Below are positions 26,523 to 35,571 of a stretch of 57,128 nt of DNA, piece after piece. The first letter of the stretch is position 1, and each line of letters starts with the position of its first letter. The notes below the pieces were generated by a model. That model made no database searches. It saw nothing but the letters and a program-made list of their open reading frames with translations, and was not told the DNA's origin. Source of the stretch: Kordiimonadaceae bacterium (GTDB lineage Bacteria > Pseudomonadota > Alphaproteobacteria > Sphingomonadales > Emcibacteraceae); the NCBI GenBank assembly GCA_018675425.1, contig JABGYD010000048.1:1-57128 (forward strand), written 5' to 3'. A program made the translations under genes and the position numbers.

Positions 26523-27374
26523 TTAAGGTCGTTTGAATGAACTAAGTGGCGGCTTATCTGTCTGCAGCCTTACAATATCGATAACTTCCTTTAATGGGTT
26601 AATACTGACTTTCATGTGATGAGCATTAGCATGAAGCAAATTTATGCCATCAAGCATTATACCTACATGGCCAGGAAAAAAAGCTAGATCACCATGACGT
26701 GGGAGCTGATTTTTATTAAGGGGCGTGCCAAACTCCTCTTCCTGCAGATCGGCATCGCGAGTTATGGATACCCCTGTGGAGGCATAAGCGATTTGAATTA
26801 GGGCACTGCAATCTATACCCGCATTACTGCGCCCACCCCAGAGGTATGGGGTGTTCAAGAACTTAAGGGCTTCTGTGACTGGGTTGTCAGCGAACTTTTT
26901 TGTGATGTGGTTTGCGTATATCCAGTTGCCATCGGAAAGTGGTATAAAACCATTAACTTGATCTTCATTAATTACAGAAACATCTGACATCATATGAATA
27001 ATGTGCACCGCCGCTGTCTTTAAATTTGGTTCTGGATAAATGTGGCAGCTAAGTGCACTCACATGATGGGTGATTTCGTTTATGTCTTGTGTCAAGCTAG
27101 TAAGAGAACAATAACCAACGTATCCATCCTTAAGGGATTGTCCCCAGGCCCATTCTTTATTGATCTCAAATACGTTAAAATATTCACCATATAGAAGTTG
27201 GCTTGTCAGCGGCGACCCCTCATCAGGTCTTCCGTAAAGTAAGGCTTTACTAGTTGTCACTTGATATTTATCTGGTGTTACAAAATTTTTGGCCGTCACT
27301 TTACCTTTAAGCCCAATATCCGCAAGGTTGTCTTGATAGGCGTTCAACCGTTTATCATAATTTATTTTAGTCAT
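26523..27374 (-). CDS. NlpC/P60 family C40 peptidase with SH3 domains
   Basis: 283 residues from ATG 27374 (an ATG at 27386 is possible). Bacterial SH3-like domains occupy about residues 30-150 (KALLYGRPDEGSPLTSQLLYG, YVGYCSLTSL) and the papain-like peptidase the rest: Cys in GGRSNAGIDCSALIQIAY, His in RHGDLAFFPGHVGIML, polar residue in LLHANAHHMKV. It should cut peptides of murein (D-Glu-diaminopimelate type). No signal peptide, so it probably recycles muropeptides in the cytoplasm. Next to a leucyl aminopeptidase, an order common in alphaproteobacteria. Confidence 0.92.
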   Translation of the reverse strand: MTKINYDKRLNAYQDNLADIGLKGKVTAKNFVTPDKYQVTTSKALLYGRPDEGSPLTSQLLYGEYFNVFEINKEWAWGQSLKDGYVGYCSLTSLTQDINEITHHVSALSCHIYPEPNLKTAAVHIIHMMSDVSVINEDQVNGFIPLSDGNWIYANHITKKFADNPVTEALKFLNTPYLWGGRSNAGIDCSALIQIAYASTGVSITRDADLQEEEFGTPLNKNQLPRHGDLAFFPGHVGIMLDGINLLHANAHHMKVSINPLKEVIDIVRLQTDKPPLSSFKRP

Positions 27375-27432
27375 TCCATTACCCATAAGAAATTATTAAT
27401 ATATTAAATTTTCTTTTGCTTTTACATTTTTA

Positions 27433-28848
27433 TTATTTGGAATATTTTTTAACTAAATATTCGAAGACTGTTCTTATCCCCATTGCTTCACCACCCTTTG
27501 GTTTTCCTGCGGCTGCGCTCGCATTCCAAGCATAGACATCTAAATGAACCCAGGGTATATCGTTGGTAACAAAGCTCTTTAGGAATAAAGCTGCGGTAAT
27601 GGCACCACCAAAACCAGTGCTTCCAATATTGTTAATATCTGCCAATGTACTATTTAGTAATTTCTCATAAGGTAAATAAAGTGGAAGTGGCCAAAGGGGG
27701 TCATATTCATTTTCAGATAATTTTAAGAGCTCGGCACTAAGTTTTGAATCATTGGTAAAGTATGGCGAAACTTCGGTTCCAAGCGCAACGCGTGCTGCGC
27801 CTGTGAGTGTAGCAAAATCTATGATAAGCTCAGGAATTTCCTCACTTGCCAAAGCTAGTGCATCACATAGTACCAGCCTTCCTTCAGCATCGGTGTTACC
27901 AACTTCGATTGTTGTGCCCTTATAACTCTTTATAATATCCCCGGGTCTAAAGGCATTACCTGCAATATTATTTTCAACAGCCGGAATAAGTATGCGGAGG
28001 CGAATATCAAGACCACTTTCCATGATCATTTGACCAAGACCAAGGACGTGAGCGGCCCCGCCCATATCTTTTTTCATGGTTACCATTGCTCCCGACGGTT
28101 TGATATCAAGACCACCTGTATCAAAACAAACCCCCTTTCCAACTAGGGTTATTTTAGGTGCTTTTTCATTTCCCCATTTGATATCAATAAGGCATGGTTC
28201 TTTCTCGGCAGCACGGCCAACCGTGTGGATAGTATTATAACCCTTTATGAGAAGCTCTTCACCCCTTGTTATCTCAATTTTAGCCTTAAACTGTTTAGCC
28301 AATCGTTCGGCAACTAATGCTAAGTCGTCTGGACCCATATCACAAGTAGGTGTGTTCACAAGGTCGCGAGCAAGAATAGTTCCTCTTATCCAGCTTTTAA
28401 CACGGGTAAGGTTACAGTTATCACCTACTGTTAAAATGACAGATTTAGTATCTTTATCTTTTAAGTAATGGTCGTATTTATAATCGGCCATTGCCCAACC
28501 AAATGCTGCAAAATTTGCGTCATGCTCACTAAGATTTTCTTTTAAATGATAAGACCCTTCAGGGAGTGTTTCTGCAATCCTTGAAAACAGCCAGGGAGAG
28601 TAGTCACCAGCGCCTTTGCCTGCAACTATGTGGTCAATACCACCTTCAATAGTTGAGAAAATTAACACTTCGCCAACATTGCCTTTAAAGGTGTTAACTT
28701 TTACCCAAGATTGTTGCTTGCGACCTAATTTATTTTTCCAGTGATCCAGTTCTCCAGTACCTATAAGAGTTATGGAGATTGACCCTTTATAGGGTTTAGA
28801 AGTAATAGATTTAACATCTTCTGAATAGTTATAACGGAACACTTGCAA
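27433..28848 (-). CDS. M17 leucyl aminopeptidase family protein
   Basis: 471 residues. The metal and catalytic motifs are intact: VGKGVCFDTGGLDIKPSGAM, the lysine/aspartate in MKKDMGGAAHVLG and NTDAEGRLVLCDALALA. The N-terminal domain (about 1-160) is divergent from E. coli PepA. It removes N-terminal residues from peptides in the cytoplasm, a fit with the neighbouring NlpC/P60 peptidase and with the amino-acid-based lifestyle suggested by the window. Divergent from the GST-like gene with a 64-base gap. Confidence 0.95.
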   Translation of the reverse strand: MQVFRYNYSEDVKSITSKPYKGSISITLIGTGELDHWKNKLGRKQQSWVKVNTFKGNVGEVLIFSTIEGGIDHIVAGKGAGDYSPWLFSRIAETLPEGSYHLKENLSEHDANFAAFGWAMADYKYDHYLKDKDTKSVILTVGDNCNLTRVKSWIRGTILARDLVNTPTCDMGPDDLALVAERLAKQFKAKIEITRGEELLIKGYNTIHTVGRAAEKEPCLIDIKWGNEKAPKITLVGKGVCFDTGGLDIKPSGAMVTMKKDMGGAAHVLGLGQMIMESGLDIRLRILIPAVENNIAGNAFRPGDIIKSYKGTTIEVGNTDAEGRLVLCDALALASEEIPELIIDFATLTGAARVALGTEVSPYFTNDSKLSAELLKLSENEYDPLWPLPLYLPYEKLLNSTLADINNIGSTGFGGAITAALFLKSFVTNDIPWVHLDVYAWNASAAAGKPKGGEAMGIRTVFEYLVKKYSK

Positions 28849-28912
28849 TCCTTTTTTTCTAGTTTATTTTTACAGTGTAATCGCAGATGAATAAAAATGT
28901 TAGGATTAAATA

Positions 28913-29566
28913 TTGTCAAAATTCACTTTAATTATTGGAAACAAAAATAATTCTTCGTGGTCGTTACGTGGGTATCTAGCTATAAAGTATGCCAATGTAG
29001 ATTTTGAGGAAGTTATGGTTTCGCTTAGACCGTCTCTGGACCGCGCAAGTCTTGACCGTCTTACGCCAGCGGGTAAAGTACCTACATTGAAGCACGGCAA
29101 TAATTACATTTGGGATAGTTTAGCTATCTGTGAATATATGAATGACCTGCATCCTGAAAAAAATTTTTGGCCAAAAAATATCAATATACGTGCTCATGCA
29201 CGATGTATTTCTGCTGAGATGCATTCTGGGTTCACAGCACTTCGGAGTGTTATGGGAATGGCATGCCTTAATAAATTCGAATGCCCAAAACTTACTGGTG
29301 ATCTTAAAAATGATATAGATCGCATTATTAGTATTTGGAGTGAATGTGTTAAACAATATGGTTCTATTGGACCATATCTTTTTGGTAAATATTCAATTGC
29401 TGATATGATGTACGCGCCGGTTATACTTCGCTTTAAAAGTTATCAGATTGAATTACCTGATGTGTTAATTAAGTATTTTGATACTATGATAAATCATCCA
29501 GATATAGAAGAATGGTGTCTTGATGCAGATCCAAATGATACTGCAGAACCTATTAATAAATTATAG
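28913..29566 (+). CDS. Glutathione S-transferase family protein
   Basis: 217 residues from TTG 28913 with AGGA upstream. The N-terminal thioredoxin fold is clear: IGNKNNSSWSLRGYLAIKY with the likely catalytic serine, GKVPTLKHG (cis-proline) and WDSLAICEYMNDLHP. The C-terminal helical domain ends with a FGKYSIADMMYAPVILR motif. It belongs to the group with a SxxSxR active site seen in bacterial maleylacetoacetate-isomerase-like proteins. Substrate unknown. Its 3' end overlaps the convergent 29561 gene by 6 bases. Confidence 0.9.
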   Translation: MSKFTLIIGNKNNSSWSLRGYLAIKYANVDFEEVMVSLRPSLDRASLDRLTPAGKVPTLKHGNNYIWDSLAICEYMNDLHPEKNFWPKNINIRAHARCISAEMHSGFTALRSVMGMACLNKFECPKLTGDLKNDIDRIISIWSECVKQYGSIGPYLFGKYSIADMMYAPVILRFKSYQIELPDVLIKYFDTMINHPDIEEWCLDADPNDTAEPINKL

Positions 29567-30259
29567 CCCACATTGTTGTACACTTGCATTAACATAGCTG
29601 GTGCGACCATTCGTGATACTAAAACGATATTCAGATCTGCCACTTACGACACTGTGAAAAAGGGGTAGTATGCCAGTAATATCTTGTTTATTACCGCCTG
29701 GCATCACAAAGCTCACGGTGATTTTCTTAGCTGAATCAAACCAATCTTCTGGATCTCCATTTTCATTGAGGGTTGGACTGCCGCGACCTGAAAGTGTAAT
29801 TAACCCCTGATAAAAGCTGGCTGTTGAGAGGCTTTCTGTGGATATAGGTGTTAGGATTGAAAAACGCTTTGCATCTATTTTTATGAAACATTTAGTATCT
29901 TTTGATATTCCATTTAGAATGGTTTTCATATGACTAATATCAACGCCCTCATTTACCCTTTGGGTGACAAGATTTAATAAATCTCTGCTCTCCTGATTGG
30001 GTAGTTGTTTAGAAATTTGATCAATTGTGGCTCTTTCGTTACCTAATTCAATTTTGAGTTTGTCACTTTCGGCTACTTGGACTTCATAACGGCTTTTCCA
30101 TATGAGTACTTCTTCATGAGCAATAGATATGCCAACTTCGTATGAATAATAGCCAATACCGCTACAAATACTGCTGGCAAGTATAAACTTTGTTAAACTC
30201 CAAAATCGTTTTGTCCGTTTTTTTTGTAGTTCTCTTTTGTGGACTAGGCCTAGTGACAT
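29561..30259 (-). CDS. Inner-membrane-anchored coiled-coil protein, unknown function
   Basis: 232 residues: basic N-terminus (HKRELQKKRTKRFW), one membrane helix (LTKFILASSICSGIGYYSY), a coiled-coil of about 40 residues (YEVQVAESDKLKIELGNERA) and a C-terminal periplasmic beta-type domain with paired cysteines (DTKCFIKI and QQCGL). Layout resembles the gammaproteobacterial DUF6776-type anchored proteins, but I cannot confirm kinship. Stands alone between a GST-like gene and the permeases. Confidence 0.8.
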   Translation of the reverse strand: MSLGLVHKRELQKKRTKRFWSLTKFILASSICSGIGYYSYEVGISIAHEEVLIWKSRYEVQVAESDKLKIELGNERATIDQISKQLPNQESRDLLNLVTQRVNEGVDISHMKTILNGISKDTKCFIKIDAKRFSILTPISTESLSTASFYQGLITLSGRGSPTLNENGDPEDWFDSAKKITVSFVMPGGNKQDITGILPLFHSVVSGRSEYRFSITNGRTSYVNASVQQCGL

Positions 30260-30414
30260 TTTTTCTCTCGTTTAATTAGACAGGCAAGAATTATATACTA
30301 TGTATTAGCACCTAAAGTTAAAGTTAAATTATTTTTTGTTATATTTTTTATAAATTTCTTACTATGGTTCTTAATAGATAAAAAGAAAAATCCACAATAA
30401 TAATAGAGAATAGC

Positions 30415-31725
30415 ATGAGTAGGGATGCAACCGTGCTGGATAATGATAAAAAGTTAAAACGGGATATTGGTATATTTGCCACAGGGTTTTTAGTTTTAAA
30501 CGGTGTGATTGGGGCTGGAATTTTTGGGCTTCCAGGCAGGTTGGTTGAACAGGCTGGTATGTTCGGACCCTGGTTAATTATTTTATTCGGCGCTTTCATT
30601 ATTACTGTAGCTTGGACATTTGCATCCATAGCCAGTTATTTCAGCACCACCGGAGGCCCTGTTGCTTATGCCCACCGAGCGTTTGGTCCACTTGTTGGCT
30701 TTCAGACTGGATGGTTGCTATATATAGGCCGGGTTTCTGCTATTGCGGCCAATATTAATGTACTGTTTAACTATGCTGCCTACCTTTGGGAAGGTGCCTC
30801 TGGGGAACTGACCCGAGCCGCGATGTTTTTTATAATTATTGGTGGCCTTACTGCTGTTAATGTAATGGGTATTAAAAAGGCTGTGAAAGCTATTAATGTA
30901 ATTACATTTTTCAAACTCATACCCATACTCGTTTTAGTATTACTAGCCCTGCCGCACCTTACACCGGAAGGTGTTCTTCCATCCGATTTACCTAGCTTCG
31001 ATGACATGAGTGGCCTTGTGTTGTTAATTCTTTATGCATTCGTTGGTTTTGAAGGAGCCCTTGTTACTGCTGGTGAGACTAAAAATCCTAAAAAAACAAT
31101 TCCCCGGGCCCTTATTTGCGGAGTACTTGTTATAACGGCGATTTATTTTTCTGTCGCAATGACCTACGCTAATGTTGTAACAAATGGCGGTGGCGATACA
31201 CCCCTTGTAGATATGGGTGAAATATTAATGGGTCCTATTGGTGGTGTTATTATTATTATTACCGCCATATTTTCTATCTTGGGGAATGCAACTAGCATTG
31301 TAATTGCTGCGCCACGCATGACGTTTGCTATGGCTGAGGAAGGAACCCTACCCAAGTGGTTTGGAAAAGTTCACGAGGAATACCATACACCAGCAAATTC
31401 AATTATCTTTCTTGGCGTGCTTTCGTTTGTATTAGCTATTTCGGGAACATTTATATATTTGGCTATTGCAAGCACTCTAGCTCGAATGATTGCTTATGCA
31501 ATCTGTATGCTATCACTTCCAAATATTCGTAAAAAGGCTGACGCTGAAACGTTAGCTAATGCAACAAAACTTCCTGGTGGATACCTTATTCCCGGGATAG
31601 CCTTTGTGGTATGTCTTTTTGCTATTAGTCAATCTACTATACAATCGTGGCAGTATATGATCAGTTTCATTGCCCTTGGCGGGGTGCTTTATTTTGCCAA
31701 CAAAACAACATTTAAAAGCAACTAG
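30415..31725 (+). CDS. APC family amino-acid permease, paralogue 1
   Basis: 436 residues, about 12 membrane helices. The substrate-binding helix-1 motif is LNGVIGAGIFGLPGRLVEQA; TTGGPVAYAHRAFGPLVGFQ and GFEGALVTAGETKNPKKTIP are the other APC signatures. Imports an amino acid, likely by proton or exchange transport. First of three tandem paralogues with near-parallel sequence; 23 bases before the second. Confidence 0.93.
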   Translation: MSRDATVLDNDKKLKRDIGIFATGFLVLNGVIGAGIFGLPGRLVEQAGMFGPWLIILFGAFIITVAWTFASIASYFSTTGGPVAYAHRAFGPLVGFQTGWLLYIGRVSAIAANINVLFNYAAYLWEGASGELTRAAMFFIIIGGLTAVNVMGIKKAVKAINVITFFKLIPILVLVLLALPHLTPEGVLPSDLPSFDDMSGLVLLILYAFVGFEGALVTAGETKNPKKTIPRALICGVLVITAIYFSVAMTYANVVTNGGGDTPLVDMGEILMGPIGGVIIIITAIFSILGNATSIVIAAPRMTFAMAEEGTLPKWFGKVHEEYHTPANSIIFLGVLSFVLAISGTFIYLAIASTLARMIAYAICMLSLPNIRKKADAETLANATKLPGGYLIPGIAFVVCLFAISQSTIQSWQYMISFIALGGVLYFANKTTFKSN

Positions 31726-31748
31726 TTTATTTTATATAGGAAAATAGT

Positions 31749-33068
31749 GTGAGCACAGAAAATAGTGATACAAAATTAAAACGTGAAATAGGAACACTTG
31801 CAGCGGGGTTTCTTGTTCTGAATGGGATCATTGGTGCCGGTATCTTTGGGTTACCTGGCAGGCTTATGGAAGTTGCGGGTTCATTTAGTCCCTGGCTATT
31901 TATCATGTTTGGAATTTTAATAATAACTGTTGTGTGGTCCTTTGCTGCTATTTCTAGTTATTTTAGCTCTACTGGCGGACCCATAGTATATGTTTCAAAT
32001 GCATTTGGACCCCTAATCGGATTTCAAACTGGGTGGCTATTTTATGTCGGGCGTCTTGCTGCCTTTGCTGCGAATTTAAACCTTTTATTTGACTACGCAG
32101 CCTTTGTTTGGGATGGAGCGTCAGTTTGGTTAATACGTAGTATAATGATTTTTATTGTTATTGGCGGCCTTACAATTATAAATATATTAGGTATTAAAAA
32201 AGCAGTTCAGGCAATTAATGTACTCACATTTTTAAAGCTTGTTCCTATCTTGCTTATGATACTACTCGGACTTCAGTACCTTACTCCTGATAATTTATTA
32301 CCCCCCGAGCTTCCGAAATTCGATGATGCAGGTGCTGTAATACTTCTTATATTCTTTGCTTTCACGGGATTTGAATCAGTTCTTGCTTCTGCGGGGGAAA
32401 CAAAGGATCCTCAAAAATCGATACCTCGTGCCCTCATATCAGTATTTATTGTTGTGACAGTAATATACTTTTTACTTCAACTTGTTTACGTGACCGTAGC
32501 TCCACCTATTAATGATAGTGCTCCGTTAATTGGGTTAGGTACAAGCCTGATTGGACCAATTGGGGGGACAATAATTGTTTTTACCGCTATTTTTTCTATA
32601 CTTGGTAATGTTGCAGGGATTACTATTTTTGGTTCTCGCTCCTCCTTTGCAATGGCGCATTACGGTGCCTTACCAATGTGGTTTGGTAGGGTGCACGAAA
32701 AATATAGTACGCCATCTAATTCTCTACTTTTTCAAGCAGTATTTGTTTATATTTTAGCCATTTCAGGTACCTTTGTTTATTTAGCGATTGCCGGGACCCT
32801 TGCTAGATTAATAGCCTATTCTATTTGTATTCTTGCCCTTCCAAAGGTGATTAAGAATGCAGACCCTGAAACACGTAAAAACGCTACACAAATTCCTGGT
32901 GATAATACGTTTAGTTGGGTGATTGGTTTTATCATTCCTTTTATTGGATTATTGGTTTGTATATTTGCCATGCTTCAGTCGGAGCTAATAAATTGGCAAT
33001 ATTTACTAGGATTTGTTGCTGTGGGAACTTTACTTTACTATATTAATCAATACATTAAGAAGGAATAA
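31749..33068 (+). CDS. APC family amino-acid permease, paralogue 2
   Basis: 439 residues from GTG 31749 with AGGAAAA upstream. Shares the helix-1 motif LNGIIGAGIFGLPGRLMEVA and GFESVLASAGETKDPQKSIP with its neighbours. Differences lie in the binding-region wording (SSTGGPIVYVSNAFGPLIG, FGSRSSFAMAHYGALPMWFG), so its substrate probably differs. Its stop overlaps the start of paralogue 3 (TAATG). Confidence 0.93.
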   Translation: MSTENSDTKLKREIGTLAAGFLVLNGIIGAGIFGLPGRLMEVAGSFSPWLFIMFGILIITVVWSFAAISSYFSSTGGPIVYVSNAFGPLIGFQTGWLFYVGRLAAFAANLNLLFDYAAFVWDGASVWLIRSIMIFIVIGGLTIINILGIKKAVQAINVLTFLKLVPILLMILLGLQYLTPDNLLPPELPKFDDAGAVILLIFFAFTGFESVLASAGETKDPQKSIPRALISVFIVVTVIYFLLQLVYVTVAPPINDSAPLIGLGTSLIGPIGGTIIVFTAIFSILGNVAGITIFGSRSSFAMAHYGALPMWFGRVHEKYSTPSNSLLFQAVFVYILAISGTFVYLAIAGTLARLIAYSICILALPKVIKNADPETRKNATQIPGDNTFSWVIGFIIPFIGLLVCIFAMLQSELINWQYLLGFVAVGTLLYYINQYIKKE

Positions 33069-34360
33069 TGAGGGTCATGGTGCCTAACTTAAAACGAGGT
33101 ATTGGCTTAGTCGCTGCTAGCTTTATTGTTTTAAATGGTATTATTGGTGCTGGAATATTTGCCCTTCCAGGAGAACTCTCTTCGCAAGCGGGGCTTTTAG
33201 GCCCTTGGCTTATTTTACTTTTTGGTGCGTTTATTGCCATGATTGCTTGGTGCTTTGGCGCCCTAGCCAGTTATTTTAAAACATCTGGTGGGCCAGTTAC
33301 TTATGCGTCTCAAGCTTTTGGTCCTTTGGCTGGCTTTCAAGTGGGCTGGCTGCTCTATGTGGGTAGGGCGACTTCTTTGGCTGCTAATACTAATGTGTTA
33401 TTTAATTATGCAGCCTATTTTTGGGAAGGAGTAAATAGCGAGTTTTCAAAGTTAATCTTATTTATTGTGATTATTGGTGGGCTAACGATCGTTAATGTCA
33501 TGGGCATTAAGTCAGCAATGAAGGCTATTAATTTATTTTCTCTTTTAAAGGTACTACCAATATTAGTATTGATTTTGTTTGGTTTACCATATGTTTCACC
33601 AGATGGCTTTTTACCAACTGATTTTCCCGTTATTGATGATTTTGGAACGTTGATATTACTAATTTTGTATGCGTTTGTCGGCTTTGAATGTGTTTTATTC
33701 ACAACGGAAGAAACAAAAAATCCAACGAAAACCTTGCCCAAAGCGCTCATCACAACGGTGGGTGCTATTACTGTAGTTTATTTCTTAATTCAGCTTGTTT
33801 ATATAAATATAGTAACTATTGATAATAACGATGCTCCACTTATTGAACTAGGACGAGTTGTTTTTGGTGAAGCTGGGGTCAGTATTATTATTATTACGGC
33901 ACTATTTTCAATCATGGGGACGGCGACAAGCATTTTATTAACTGCTCCGCGGCTGACTTTTTCTCTGGCCAAAGATGGTTCACTCCCTCAATGGTTTTCA
34001 AGAGTTCATACAAAATATAATACACCTGCAAATTCAATTATATTTCTTGGAGTTTTTGGTTTACTTTTAGGGATAACTGGGACATTTGTTTATTTGGCAG
34101 TCGCAAGTGCACTTGCAAGAATATTAGCCTATATAGTTTGTATTTTATCTTTACCTATTATTAGAAAAAAGGCGGACCAGGCGACGCGAAAAAAAGCTTT
34201 AAAATTACCAGGTGGTTTTTTAATTCCTTGTCTAGCACTTTTGGTTTGTATAGTAGCGGTTGTTTTTTCTCCGCTAAAGTCATGGCTTTATTTATTTGGT
34301 TTCTTATCCCTTGGTGGCCTTCTTTATTTTATAAATAGTAGACATAAAAGTAATGCCTAA
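33068..34360 (+). CDS. APC family amino-acid permease, paralogue 3
   Basis: 430 residues from ATG 33068 with AAGGA upstream; an ATG four codons on is possible. Helix-1 reads LNGIIGAGIFALPGELSSQA (the others have FGLPGRL), and GFECVLFTTEETKNPTKTLP replaces the AGETK of paralogues 1 and 2. Twelve helices. It is translationally coupled to paralogue 2 by a one-base overlap. Ends the permease operon. Confidence 0.93.
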   Translation: MRVMVPNLKRGIGLVAASFIVLNGIIGAGIFALPGELSSQAGLLGPWLILLFGAFIAMIAWCFGALASYFKTSGGPVTYASQAFGPLAGFQVGWLLYVGRATSLAANTNVLFNYAAYFWEGVNSEFSKLILFIVIIGGLTIVNVMGIKSAMKAINLFSLLKVLPILVLILFGLPYVSPDGFLPTDFPVIDDFGTLILLILYAFVGFECVLFTTEETKNPTKTLPKALITTVGAITVVYFLIQLVYINIVTIDNNDAPLIELGRVVFGEAGVSIIIITALFSIMGTATSILLTAPRLTFSLAKDGSLPQWFSRVHTKYNTPANSIIFLGVFGLLLGITGTFVYLAVASALARILAYIVCILSLPIIRKKADQATRKKALKLPGGFLIPCLALLVCIVAVVFSPLKSWLYLFGFLSLGGLLYFINSRHKSNA

Positions 34361-34452
34361 TAATTAACATTTTATATTACTTATTTTATAGGCAATGACG
34401 GATAAGTTATGCCAAGGTGATCCATGATGTGTTATATTTAACTGGGTCATAA

Positions 34453-34477
34453 TTAAGCTCTTTAAGCCTTAGCTTAA
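34453..34477. terminator. Possible terminator after the permease operon
   Basis: TTAAGCT (34453-34459) and AGCTTAA (34471-34477) can pair with an 11-base loop in the convergent gap between the permeases and the cupin gene. A T-run follows about 20 bases later. Weak stem; low confidence. Confidence 0.3.
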
Positions 34478-34517
34478 GTTAAGCCATAGTATCGAAATTT
34501 TTTTCTCCTTATATTTT

Positions 34518-35051
34518 TTATTTTAAAGTAACAAGTTTGTTTGGATCAATTCTAACGACCATGTAGTCGATGGCTTCTGTTATTTCACTGAAACCATGGG
34601 CTATACCTGCTGGTATTATAACAATATCACCTTTTTTTAAGTATTGGCTTTGTTTTATATCAATAATTTCCCCAAAATCACTTGGTCCCGTAAGGTTCTT
34701 GACGGTAAAACCTTCTGGATCAAGGGGCCTAATATTGGTCATACTTTCGCTAATCACTAGGGTGCCTGCGCCCGCCATAATACGGTAAACTTCTGTTTGA
34801 TTATGATGCAGTATTGCCGATACGCTGCCCTCTGATTTCATGACCGGCCTATGAAGAACTCCTATCCCAACATGTTGTTCACCATCAACAACATGTTTGA
34901 CTGTGATATCAATGATTTTTTTTCGCTCAGCCTCCCGAGCTGTTTGTTCAAGTGTTTTTGATTTTATTACGGTAATTACATTGGTATCTTGAGCTGAGGC
35001 ATTGAGCCAGATAGACCAAAAAGTGATTAAAGTTGTTATAAAAATACGCAT
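34518..35051 (-). CDS. Secreted cupin-domain protein
   Basis: 177 residues with a signal peptide (MRIFITTLITFWSIWLNASAQ). A single cupin barrel carries motif 1 HHNQTEVYRIMAGAGTLVIS and motif 2 IPAGIAHGFSEI, with candidate metal ligands His, His, Glu and His. The small exported cupin of this type has no known substrate; it may be a metal-dependent isomerase or oxygenase or a sugar-binding protein. Stands alone, with GGGATAA upstream of the ATG. Confidence 0.85.
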   Translation of the reverse strand: MRIFITTLITFWSIWLNASAQDTNVITVIKSKTLEQTAREAERKKIIDITVKHVVDGEQHVGIGVLHRPVMKSEGSVSAILHHNQTEVYRIMAGAGTLVISESMTNIRPLDPEGFTVKNLTGPSDFGEIIDIKQSQYLKKGDIVIIPAGIAHGFSEITEAIDYMVVRIDPNKLVTLK

Positions 35052-35112
35052 AGCATTATCCCATTCTTTGTTATGAAATCTATTATGAGTGAAGAGTAGA
35101 GAGGTGTCAAAA

Positions 35113-35146
35113 AAAGGCCGGATTAGTTATTACCAATCCGACCTTT
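35113..35146 (-). terminator. Intrinsic terminator of the 67-residue gene
   Basis: On the minus strand AAAGGTCGGATT pairs with AATCCGGCCTTT (one G-T pair) and is followed by a seven-T run. It ends the small gene 35176-35379 30 bases after its stop. Confidence 0.85.
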
Positions 35147-35175
35147 ATAAATTTTTAGGGAAGAAAATTTAGATA

Positions 35176-35379
35176 TTAAAATGTGCCCTGAAGGCTTAGT
35201 TTGAACATACGTGCATTTGCGGCCGCACGAAGCTCCTTATAATTAATTACATTAAGAGAGACGTTTCTATAGGTAACAGTTGATGAATTTCCATCAGTGG
35301 TACTTTCTTGCGAAAGAGCTGACGTAGAAATAAAAGTAGCAAGAGTTAGGCTAATAATCGAATTTTTAGAAAGAACCAC
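35176..35379 (-). CDS. 67-residue exported protein ending like an outer-membrane beta-barrel
   Basis: GTG start at 35379 with AAAGGAG at ideal spacing. A signal peptide (SIISLTLATFISTSALSQ) is followed by about 25 unremarkable residues and then RAAANARMFKLSLQGTF, which looks like the last beta-strand of a TonB-dependent receptor or other barrel with a terminal phenylalanine. The last five residues are the same as those of the full receptor gene at 40153-42306. The strong ribosome site and the intrinsic terminator just downstream show a complete transcription unit. It may be a receptor reduced by internal deletion or a real miniature outer-membrane protein. Confidence 0.6.
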   Translation of the reverse strand: MVLSKNSIISLTLATFISTSALSQESTTDGNSSTVTYRNVSLNVINYKELRAAANARMFKLSLQGTF

Positions 35380-35571
35380 TTAAGGTCTCCTTTATTATGT
35401 GTTAGATAATAATTTATAATAAATAACTTAAAACTTAAGCAATAACATAACAATATGTTCAGTGATTACATTCCATCAAAATTAAAGTCAACAAAAATTA
35501 AATATTAGGTTATTAAAATAAAAATATAAGAGTACAATGGTTTAAGAGTAATAATTTTTTTGGTATAGTTT

